Part shown: one piece after another, positions 46,577 to 53,714 of the stretch
Numbering within the stretch: position 1 is the first letter of the stretch
How the letters are laid out: each line of letters starts with the position of its first letter
NCBI GenBank assembly: GCA_036555745.1
Contig: DATBKV010000121.1
Coordinates: forward strand, 46,632-110,631
Direction: 5' to 3'
DNA length: 64,000 bases
DNA from: VAZQ01 sp036555745
Lineage (GTDB): Bacteria; Pseudomonadota; Alphaproteobacteria; Rhizobiales; Xanthobacteraceae
The notes under the pieces: generated by a model
The model's database searches: none
Seen by the model: the letters and a program-made list of their open reading frames with translations, nothing else
What the model was told of the DNA's origin: nothing
Translations under genes and position numbers: made by a program

Positions 46577-46691
46577 CCAATCGATACGTCGCGTGATGGT
46601 CGTCGGCTGTCCCGGCGCCGGCACGCGCATTGCCCATTTCCGCCGCGCTCGCGATGCGGACGGATTTCTTGCCAAGCTCGGAGCCGCTTGA
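46554..46691 (+). CDS. 45-codon frame with a Walker-A-like start, possible remnant
   Basis: It begins with ATG inside the lipA end (other frame) and its TGA overlaps the ratA ATG. The product reads MARADAPDQSIRR then VMVVGCPGAGTRIAHF, where VMVVGCPGAG resembles the start of a P-loop kinase (normally GCPGAGKST), but the lysine is missing and the frame soon stops. It could be the remnant of a small kinase, a coupling leader for ratA, or chance. No ribosome binding site of note. Confidence 0.25.
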   Translation: MARADAPDQSIRRVMVVGCPGAGTRIAHFRRARDADGFLAKLGAA

Positions 46692-47143
46692 TGCCGCAAT
46701 TCTCTAGCAGGCGCCGGGTGCGGCATTCCGCCGCTCACATGTTCGATCTCGTCGCCGACGTCGAGCGTTATCCGGAATTCGTGCCGCTGTGCCGCTCGCT
46801 CAGCGTCCGCAAGCGCATCCCCGAGCCGGAGGGCGTCGACATCCTGGTCGCCGACATGACCGTCGCCTTCAAGTTCGTGCGCGAGACCTTCACCAGCCGC
46901 GTCACGCTCGACCGGCCCAATTTGCAGATCCTGGTCGAATACCTGGAAGGCCCGTTCAGCCGGCTCGAGAACCGCTGGACCTTTCACCCGACCGGCGAGC
47001 ACAGTTGCGAGGTGGAATTTTTCATTTCCTACGATTTCAAGAGCCGGACGCTTGGCCTGCTGATGGGAGGCATGTTCGACGCGGCGTTTCGCCGTTTCGC
47101 GGCGGCGTTCGAGCGGCGCGCCGATGCGGTCTATGCGAGGTGA
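46691..47143 (+). CDS. ratA: RatA/Coq10-type START-domain protein
   Basis: 150 residues from the ATG at 46691. The helix-grip fold is recognisable: RRVRHSAAHMFDLVADVERYPEFVPLCRSL at the start, VTLDRPNLQILVEYLEGPFSRLENRWTFHP in the middle and FFISYDFKSRTLGLLMGGMFDAAFRRFAAAFERRA at the end. The family (Polyketide_cyc/Coq10) binds hydrophobic ligands such as ubiquinone; the E. coli member was described as a ribosome association toxin, a role in doubt for alphaproteobacteria, where a Coq10-like quinone chaperone function is more likely. The place after lipA is conserved in this clade. Confidence 0.88.
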   Translation: MPQFSSRRRVRHSAAHMFDLVADVERYPEFVPLCRSLSVRKRIPEPEGVDILVADMTVAFKFVRETFTSRVTLDRPNLQILVEYLEGPFSRLENRWTFHPTGEHSCEVEFFISYDFKSRTLGLLMGGMFDAAFRRFAAAFERRADAVYAR

Positions 47144-47190
47144 GCCGCGATCGCGACCCGCGCGTCGCGTTCGGCTCCTTCGCCAAGCGC

Positions 47191-47976
47191 TTACCAGCGG
47201 CCGCGCAGATATTCCTGCACGCAGGCCGCCGAGGCCTTGGCGTAGCTGCCGCGCCGGCTGACCACCGAGCCGGTGAGACGGCGAAGCGCGAGCGCCATCT
47301 CCGCGCTCTTGGCGACCACCACGATGCCGTTGAGCACCAGCGCGTCGTCGATGAGGAAGGAGCGCTCGCGCGCGAACAGCAGCATCGGCAGACCACCGGC
47401 CGGAATGATGACCTCGGCACCGGCGGCCACCAGCGGACGGACCTGTTCCACGAACTGCGCACGGACCCGCGCGTAGCTCGCTTCGTCGGTGAATGCGCGC
47501 ATGAAACCAGGCAGGTCGACTTGAATGGCCCGCACTCCCGCCACCCGCTGCTCCAACCCGTAAGCGCTGATCTGGCGCTCGTGCCACTCGATGAAGACCG
47601 GGTCGATCGTGACCAAGCCCAGCCGGCGCCCCATGCTAAGCCCGGCGAGCATCGTCGCTTCTCCCAGCCCGACCACCGGGATGTCGACGGCACCGCGGAT
47701 TTCCAACAGGCCGGGCTCCTGGAAGTGCCCGATGATGAAGGCATCGTAGCCCGCGCGTTCCGCTTCCAACGCGTTGCGGATCGTCTGCGCGGCGCAGCGG
47801 AATTCGGTAAGCGGATGAAACAAGTGATCGGGAGGATCGAGTCCGTGGACTTCGAAACTCATGCCGGGAGCGGCTGCCGACTGCAACTGCGCCTGCAGGC
47901 GTTCGATATAAGGGGCCTGCTCCACCGGGTGGACGAAGCTCTGATACCACAATCGGGCGGGGCGCGGTTCAACCAT
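47191..47976 (-). CDS. Asp/Glu/hydantoin racemase-fold protein lacking both catalytic cysteines
   Basis: 261 residues, soluble, with the two-lobed racemase fold: IGHFQEPGLLEIRGAVDIPVVG and VIIPAGGLPMLLF mark the two active-site loops. In hydantoin and aspartate/glutamate racemases these loops carry one cysteine each; here the first is His84 and the second reads Ala-Gly-Gly (193-195). It is thus unlikely to be a classical two-base racemase; a decarboxylase, isomerase or binding role is possible. The start overlaps the cinA stop by 8 bases, so it is the last gene of ispDF-cinA-this gene. It converges on ratA. Confidence 0.75.
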   Translation of the reverse strand: MVEPRPARLWYQSFVHPVEQAPYIERLQAQLQSAAAPGMSFEVHGLDPPDHLFHPLTEFRCAAQTIRNALEAERAGYDAFIIGHFQEPGLLEIRGAVDIPVVGLGEATMLAGLSMGRRLGLVTIDPVFIEWHERQISAYGLEQRVAGVRAIQVDLPGFMRAFTDEASYARVRAQFVEQVRPLVAAGAEVIIPAGGLPMLLFARERSFLIDDALVLNGIVVVAKSAEMALALRRLTGSVVSRRGSYAKASAACVQEYLRGRW

Positions 47977-48496
47977 GTGCTGTCATCCCGGGCTGCGGCT
48001 GCTCCGCCTCGGCCAACTGCGTGAGCATCGCCAGCGCCTCCAGCACGGCGGCGCGGCGGATCTGCGCGCGACCGATGTCGCCATACTCGCGCTTGTGCTG
48101 AATCAAGCCGCCGCTGCGCGACGCGGCAGCGAAATGCACGAGCCCCACCGGCTTGCCGGGGACCGCTCCGCCGGGCCCGGCAATTCCGGTGATCGACACC
48201 GCGAGCTCGGCGGGCGCATGGGCCAATGCGCCCTTGGCCATGGCCTGCGCGGTCTCGCGGCTCACGGCGCCGCAATTGCCGAGGGTGCCCGCCGCGACCC
48301 CGAGCATCGTCTGCTTGGCGTCATTGCTGTAAGTGACGAAACCGCGCTCGAACACGTCGGATGAGCCTGCGATTTCGGTCAGCGTTGCCGCCAGCAACCC
48401 GCCGGTGCACGACTCGGCAGCGGCGACCCGCAGCTTCTTGGCCCGGCAAAGGTCGAGCAGCGCATGTGCGCGCTCCAGCAGCTCCGGATCCGCCAT
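47969..48496 (-). CDS. pncC: CinA-family nicotinamide-nucleotide amidohydrolase
   Basis: 175 residues from the ATG at 48496 with GGAG 7 bases upstream; an adjacent ATG one codon before is possible. Only the C-terminal CinA domain is present (short PncC form). The core VAAAESCTGGLLAATLTEIAGSSDVF holds the catalytic serine region, followed by VSITGIAGPGGAVPGKPVGLVHFA. The enzyme turns nicotinamide mononucleotide into nicotinate mononucleotide in NAD recycling. The start overlaps the ispDF stop by one base (TGATG). Confidence 0.92.
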   Translation of the reverse strand: MADPELLERAHALLDLCRAKKLRVAAAESCTGGLLAATLTEIAGSSDVFERGFVTYSNDAKQTMLGVAAGTLGNCGAVSRETAQAMAKGALAHAPAELAVSITGIAGPGGAVPGKPVGLVHFAAASRSGGLIQHKREYGDIGRAQIRRAAVLEALAMLTQLAEAEQPQPGMTAHG

Positions 48497-49671
48497 CATC
48501 CACTCCAGGGGAGCCGCACGGTCGCGTTGGCAAACGCCGCCATGCCCTCGCCGCGGCCGGTAAATCCCATCTTCTCGCTGGTCGTCGCCTGCAAGCCCAC
48601 CCGCTCGAGCGGCAAGCCCGCGATCTCCGCGATGCGCGCGCGGATCGCTTCGCGGTGCGGGCCGATGCGCGGCGCCTCGCACACCACGGTGACATCGAGA
48701 TGCGCAATCCGGCCGCCGCGCGCGCGCACCCGTTCGACAGCGAACGCCAGGAACCGATCGGAGGAGGCGCCGCGCCAGCGCGCATCAGTCGGAGGAAAAT
48801 GCACGCCGATATCGCCCTCCGCCAGCGCGCCGAGAACCGCGTCGACGAGCGCATGAAGCACCACGTCGGCATCGGAATGACCGCTCAAGCCGCGGCTATG
48901 GGAAACGCGCACGCCCCCCAGCATGACGTGATCGCCCGCGCCGAACGAGTGCACATCGAAGCCGAACCCGGTGCGCACGTCGCCCAGGGACGCCAGCACG
49001 GTTCCCTCGGCGCGGATGAAGTCATCGTTGGTGGTGAGCTTTACGTTTGCGGCCTCGCCGTCGAAGGTCGTGACGGTAAGGCCCGCCCATTCGGCGAGTT
49101 GCGCATCGTCGGTGAAATCGTCGCGGCCGGCCGATTGCGCGCGGTGATGGGCGTCGAGCAGCGCGGAGAACGCGAACGCTTGCGGCGTCTGCACCAAGCG
49201 CAGACGATTGCGGTCGATCGTGCCGGTCACACGGCCATCGGTGTCAACGGTCTTGACGGTATCGGCGACGGCCAGGACCGGCACCGCGGCGCCGCTCGCG
49301 CGTCCGGCGGCGATCGCACGCGTCACGAGCGCCTGCGAGGCGAATGGCCGGGCCGCATCGTGAACCAGAACGAGATCAGGCTGGACCCGTTGCAGCGCTT
49401 CCAGGCCCGCGCACACTGAAGCTTGGCGCGAGGCGCCTCCAGGAACCGCCGGCAGCAGGTCGAGCCCCTTGCTCGCCTGTTCAAACAGCGCGGCATCATC
49501 GGGGTGGATGACGGCCTGCACCGCATGGATTTCCCCGTGCCGTGCCAGGGTGGCGAGGCTCGGCCGGAGGGCCGGCTCGCCCAGGAGGTGCCGGTATTGC
49601 TTGGGCACGCCGCCCCCGGCGCGGAGCCCGCGGCCGGCTGCCACGACCACCGCTGCGACCCGATCTGCCAT
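48496..49671 (-). CDS. ispDF: bifunctional IspD/IspF isoprenoid enzyme
   Basis: Two steps of the MEP pathway in one chain of 391 residues: CTP transfer to methylerythritol phosphate (IspD, residues 1 to about 225) and ring closure to the cyclic diphosphate (IspF, about 232-391). IspD has VVVAAGRGLRAGGGVPKQY and VLVHDAARPFAS; IspF has the zinc ligands in GFDVHSFGAGDHV and LSGHSDADVVLHALVDAVLG plus TSEKMGFTGRGEG. The fusion is usual in alphaproteobacteria. The ATG at 49671 is the family start. It is divergent from dusB (about 200 bases). Confidence 0.97.
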   Translation of the reverse strand: MADRVAAVVVAAGRGLRAGGGVPKQYRHLLGEPALRPSLATLARHGEIHAVQAVIHPDDAALFEQASKGLDLLPAVPGGASRQASVCAGLEALQRVQPDLVLVHDAARPFASQALVTRAIAAGRASGAAVPVLAVADTVKTVDTDGRVTGTIDRNRLRLVQTPQAFAFSALLDAHHRAQSAGRDDFTDDAQLAEWAGLTVTTFDGEAANVKLTTNDDFIRAEGTVLASLGDVRTGFGFDVHSFGAGDHVMLGGVRVSHSRGLSGHSDADVVLHALVDAVLGALAEGDIGVHFPPTDARWRGASSDRFLAFAVERVRARGGRIAHLDVTVVCEAPRIGPHREAIRARIAEIAGLPLERVGLQATTSEKMGFTGRGEGMAAFANATVRLPWSG

Positions 49672-49871
49672 GACTTCCCACGATCCAAGAGCTGGCGTTC
49701 GGGCAAGCCTTAGCGTGTCCCGCCCAAAGCGCGCAAACCGGTAGCTCGCTCGCCCGCGCTGAGGCCCCCAGAGGGTGGATTTTTTGCAGTGCAGCACTTG
49801 CGCATCTGTCCGGTTTGGCTAAACTCTATGCACTCGCGCTGGTCAGCCTAATTCCTGTGCAAAGACAGCAA

Positions 49872-50921
49872 GTGGTTGCGATTACGACAGTTTACTCACG
49901 CCTGCCGATTACGATCGGCGCCGTCGCGCTGCCGACCCCGGTGATTTTGGCGCCGATGTCCGGCGTGACCGATGCGCCCTTTCGTCGCCTCGTTGCCCGG
50001 CACGGCGCCGGCCTCGTGGTCTCCGAAATGACCGCGAGCGAGGCGCTGGCGCGGGAACGACCGGAGGCGCTGTTGCGGGCGGAGGGCCAGGGTATCGGGA
50101 CCCACGTGGTGCAATTGGCCGGCTGCGCGGCGCATTGGATGAGCGAGGGCGCGCGCATCGCCGAGGCCGCGGGTGCGGCCATCATCGATATCAACATGGG
50201 CTGCCCGGCACGGCAGGTCACCGGCGGTCAGTCCGGCTCGGCGCTCATGCGCGATCTCGATCATGCGCTCGCTCTGATCGAGGCCACGGTCGGCGCGGTA
50301 TCCGTGCCGGTGACGCTGAAGATGCGGCTAGGCTGGGACGATCGCACCATCAATGCCCCCGAATTGGCCCGCCGCGCGCAGGATGCCGGAGTGCAACTGA
50401 TCACGGTGCATGGGCGCACTCGCTGCCAGTTCTATCGGGGGAAGGCCGATTGGGCCGCCGTCCGGCGGGTGAAAGACAGCGTGTCGATCCCGGTCGTGGT
50501 GAATGGCGACATCGGCAGCTATGACCAGGCGGCGGCCGCGCTTGCGGCCTCGGGCGCGGATGCCGTCATGGTCGGGCGTGCGGCCAGGGGGCGCCCTTGG
50601 CTGCCGGGACAAATCGGTCGCCGCCTCGCGTGCGGCCGGCGCGAAAACGCGCCGCCGCTCGCTGCGCAGCTGGCCATGTGCCAGCAGCTCTATCAGGACA
50701 TGCTCTGTCACCATGGTCGCGCACTTGGCGTGCGCCACGCCCGCAAGCATCTCGGCTGGGCACTCGACGCGGCCGCCGAGACCGCCGGCGCTGGCGCGGC
50801 CCTGCTCAAGTTCCACCGCCACCGGCTGCTTACGGCCGACGACCCCGCGCTGGCCCGCCGCGAGCTTGCCATCGCCTATGACGCGTTCGCTTGCGCGAAT
50901 GGCGCACGGGCGGCGGCATGA
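49872..50921 (+). CDS. dusB: tRNA-dihydrouridine synthase (DusB/NifR3)
   Basis: Flavin enzyme reducing uridines in the tRNA D-loop. Core motifs: PVILAPMSGVTDAPFRRLVARHGAGLVVSEM, the DINMGCPARQV stretch with the catalytic cysteine region, LKMRLGWDD, ITVHGRTRCQFYRGKADW and ADAVMVGRAARGRPWL. The start is uncertain: I chose the GTG at 49872 (349 residues), but a TTG at 49815 would add 19 residues and no clear ribosome binding site decides. The gene, historically nifR3, heads the ntr operon; its stop overlaps the ntrB start as ATGA. Confidence 0.92.
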   Translation: MVAITTVYSRLPITIGAVALPTPVILAPMSGVTDAPFRRLVARHGAGLVVSEMTASEALARERPEALLRAEGQGIGTHVVQLAGCAAHWMSEGARIAEAAGAAIIDINMGCPARQVTGGQSGSALMRDLDHALALIEATVGAVSVPVTLKMRLGWDDRTINAPELARRAQDAGVQLITVHGRTRCQFYRGKADWAAVRRVKDSVSIPVVVNGDIGSYDQAAAALAASGADAVMVGRAARGRPWLPGQIGRRLACGRRENAPPLAAQLAMCQQLYQDMLCHHGRALGVRHARKHLGWALDAAAETAGAGAALLKFHRHRLLTADDPALARRELAIAYDAFACANGARAAA

Positions 50922-52048
50922 GCCGGCCCGAACCCATGCCCATTCTGCCGTCGGGCACCGCCGACGCGGTGCTCGACGCGCTGCCGCATCCCGTCATCAT
51001 GGTCTCGGCCGACGGACGGGTCGCCAACGCCAATGCCGCGGCCGAAGGCTTCTTCGAAGCCTCCTTGCCGCTGCTGCGGCGCCATCGGCTCGGAGATCTG
51101 GTGCCGTTCGGAAGCCCCTTGCTGGCGCTGATCGACCAGGTCCGCGCGCGCGGCGCGGCGGTCAACGAGTACAAGGTGGATCTCGGCACGCCCCGCAATC
51201 CCGGCGAGCGCCTGGTCGACCTGCACGTCGCCCCCTTGCCGGAACGGCCGGACCACGTGGTCGTGATGCTGCAAGAGCGCACGATCGCCGACAAGATGGA
51301 CCGCCAGCTCACCCATCGCGGCGCCGCTCGCTCGGTCACCGCGCTTGCCGCCATGCTTGCGCACGAGATCAAGAATCCGCTGTCCGGCATTCGCGGGGCG
51401 GCGCAGTTGCTGGAGCAATCGGTCGGCGACGAGGATCGCGGCTTGACGCGACTGATCTGCGACGAGGCCGATCGCATCGTAAAGCTGGTCGACCGCATGG
51501 AGGTGTTTACCGACGAGCGGCCGATCGAGCGCGAGCCCGTCAACATTCACGTCGTGCTGGAGCACGTCAAACGCCTGATGCTTTCCGGCGTCGCACGCCA
51601 CATCAAGTTCGTCGAGGACTACGATCCGTCGTTGCCGCCCGTGCTCGCCAATCGCGACCAGCTCATCCAGGTGTTCCTCAATCTCGTGAAGAACGCGGCC
51701 GAGGCGATCGGCGAAAATGCCGCCGACGGCGAAATTCAGCTCTCCACCGCGTTCCGGCCCGGTGTGCGCCTCTCGCTGCCCGGAAGCAAGACGCGCGTGT
51801 CGCTGCCGCTCGAATTCTGCGTCAAGGACAACGGGCCCGGCGTGCCCGAGGTTCTGTTGCCCCACCTGTTCGATCCGTTCGTGACCACGAAGCCGACCGG
51901 TTCGGGTCTCGGCTTGGCGCTGGTGTCCAAGATCATCGGCGATCACGGCGGAATCATCGAATGCGAGTCGCAACCGCGACGGACCATCTTTCGCGTATTG
52001 ATGCCCATGTTCTTGGGTGACGACGCCGAGCCGGGCGGCGCTGCCTGA
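50918..52048 (+). CDS. ntrB: nitrogen regulation sensor histidine kinase NtrB
   Basis: Cytoplasmic kinase/phosphatase that sets the phosphorylation of NtrC in response to PII. 376 residues. A PAS domain (about 15-115; VLDALPHPVIMVSADGRVANAN) is followed by the HisKA box with His149 in MLAHEIKNPLSGIRGAAQLLE and by the HATPase motifs FLNLVKNAAEAIG, VKDNGPGVPEVLLPHLFDPF and GSGLGLALVSKIIGDHGG. No membrane segments. Coupled to dusB by a 4-base overlap; ntrC follows 13 bases later. Confidence 0.96.
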   Translation: MSRPEPMPILPSGTADAVLDALPHPVIMVSADGRVANANAAAEGFFEASLPLLRRHRLGDLVPFGSPLLALIDQVRARGAAVNEYKVDLGTPRNPGERLVDLHVAPLPERPDHVVVMLQERTIADKMDRQLTHRGAARSVTALAAMLAHEIKNPLSGIRGAAQLLEQSVGDEDRGLTRLICDEADRIVKLVDRMEVFTDERPIEREPVNIHVVLEHVKRLMLSGVARHIKFVEDYDPSLPPVLANRDQLIQVFLNLVKNAAEAIGENAADGEIQLSTAFRPGVRLSLPGSKTRVSLPLEFCVKDNGPGVPEVLLPHLFDPFVTTKPTGSGLGLALVSKIIGDHGGIIECESQPRRTIFRVLMPMFLGDDAEPGGAA

Positions 52049-52061
52049 AGAGGGGATACCG

Positions 52062-53504
52062 ATGCCCGCTGGAAGCATTCTGGTTGCCGATGACGATGCG
52101 GCGATCCGCACCGTGCTCAACCAAGCTCTGTCGCGCGCAGGCTACGAGGTGCGTTCCACCAGCAACGCCGCGACCCTGTGGCGCTGGGTCAGCCAGGGGG
52201 AGGGCGACCTGGTCATCAGCGACGTGGTCATGCCGGACGAGAACGCGTTCGACCTCCTGCCGCGCATCAAGAAGCTGCGGCCGGAGCTTCCCGTGATCAT
52301 CATGAGCGCCCAGAATACGTTCATGACCGCGGTGCGCGCGTCCGAGCGGGGCGCCTATGAATATCTGCCCAAGCCGTTCGACCTCAAGGAGCTGATCGGG
52401 ATCGTCGGCCGGGCGCTGTCGGAGCCCAAGCAGGGCGCCCGCCCGGCGTCGAAGCCGGAGGACTTCGACTCCCTTCCGCTGGTCGGCCGCTCGCCCGCGA
52501 TGCAGGAAATCTATCGCGTGCTTGCCCGGCTGATGCAGACCGATCTCACCGTGATGATCTCCGGCGAATCGGGAACCGGAAAAGAATTGGTCGCGCGCGC
52601 GCTGCACGACTATGGCAAGCGCCGCAGCGGTCCTTTCGTGGCCATCAACATGGCCGCCATCCCGCGCGACCTCATCGAGTCGGAATTGTTCGGGCACGAG
52701 AAGGGAGCCTTCACCGGCGCCAACACCCGCAGCTCCGGCCGCTTCGAGCAGGCTGAAGGCGGCACGCTGTTTCTCGACGAGATTGGCGACATGCCGATGG
52801 AAGCGCAGACCCGGCTTCTGCGCGTGCTGCAGCAAGGCGAATATACCACCGTGGGCGGGCGCACCCCGATCAAGGCCGACGTACGCATCATCGCCGCCAC
52901 CAACAAGGACCTGCGCGTGCTCATCCAACAGGGTCTGTTCCGCGAGGACTTGTTCTTCCGCCTCAACGTGGTGCCGCTGCGGCTGCCGCCCTTGCGCGAG
53001 CGCATCGAGGACGTCCCCGATCTCATCCGGCACTTCTTCGCGCAGGTTCAGCGGGAAGGGCTGCCGGGCAAGCAACTCGATCCGCCCGCCCTCGAACGGC
53101 TCAAGCGGCACCGCTGGCCCGGCAATGTGCGCGAACTCGAGAATCTTGCCCGCCGGCTCGCCGCCCTCTACCCGCAGGAAACCATCTCGGCCGCCGTGAT
53201 CGATGCCGAACTGTCGCAGCCCGCGATGGCCTCCAGCGACAACGAGCCGAGGCCGGAGGAGGGCCTTTCGGCCGCTGTCGAACGCCATCTGGCGTCGTAT
53301 TTTGCGAGCTTCGGCGGCGAATTGCCGCCGCCCGGCCTCTATCACCGCATCCTGCGGGAGATCGAGCATCCGCTGCTATCGGTGACGCTGGCGGCTACGC
53401 GCGGCAACCAGATACGGGCCGCGGATTTGCTGGGGGTCAACCGCAACACGCTGCGCAAGAAGATCCGCGATCTCGAGATCCAGGTCTTCCGCAGCACTGG
53501 CTAG
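52062..53504 (+). CDS. ntrC: sigma-54 response regulator NtrC
   Basis: Activates nitrogen-starvation promoters. 480 residues from the ATG at 52062, after GAAGAGGGG. Receiver domain 1-120 with phospho-acceptor Asp54 (LVISDVVMPDENAFD); AAA+ domain with Walker A GESGTGKE near 168 and the sigma-54 loop GAFTGA at 215-220; the C-terminal Fis-type helix-turn-helix is ATRGNQIRAADLLGVNRNTLRKKIRDL. All parts expected for a working enhancer-binding activator are present. Confidence 0.97.
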   Translation: MPAGSILVADDDAAIRTVLNQALSRAGYEVRSTSNAATLWRWVSQGEGDLVISDVVMPDENAFDLLPRIKKLRPELPVIIMSAQNTFMTAVRASERGAYEYLPKPFDLKELIGIVGRALSEPKQGARPASKPEDFDSLPLVGRSPAMQEIYRVLARLMQTDLTVMISGESGTGKELVARALHDYGKRRSGPFVAINMAAIPRDLIESELFGHEKGAFTGANTRSSGRFEQAEGGTLFLDEIGDMPMEAQTRLLRVLQQGEYTTVGGRTPIKADVRIIAATNKDLRVLIQQGLFREDLFFRLNVVPLRLPPLRERIEDVPDLIRHFFAQVQREGLPGKQLDPPALERLKRHRWPGNVRELENLARRLAALYPQETISAAVIDAELSQPAMASSDNEPRPEEGLSAAVERHLASYFASFGGELPPPGLYHRILREIEHPLLSVTLAATRGNQIRAADLLGVNRNTLRKKIRDLEIQVFRSTG

Positions 53505-53539
53505 TTGTTCGAAGTTTCAGCTGCCATCCCGACAAGGGC

Positions 53540-53566
53540 GGCCGATTAGCGTGGTGCTAATTGGCC
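53540..53566. other. 11-bp hairpin between ntrC and ntrY
   Basis: GGCCGATTAGC (53540-53550) pairs with GCTAATTGGCC (53556-53566), with one G-T pair, around a GTGGT loop, 35 bases after the ntrC stop. It lacks a T run, so it may be a processing or attenuation element, or the operator of a separate ntrYX promoter. The ATTAGC/GCTAAT core is unusually AT-rich for this region. Confidence 0.5.
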
Positions 53567-53714
53567 ACAGCGCCATTTCGGACGCCCCGGATTTGTCGCA
53601 ATTGGGCAACATTGTTGTATAAAAGCATCAGATCAATAATCCGATTTGAAAATGAGGGGCACCAGATCGGGCTTTTCCGCTATCGGCGGCATTCCCATCT
53701 GGGACGCGATATTG

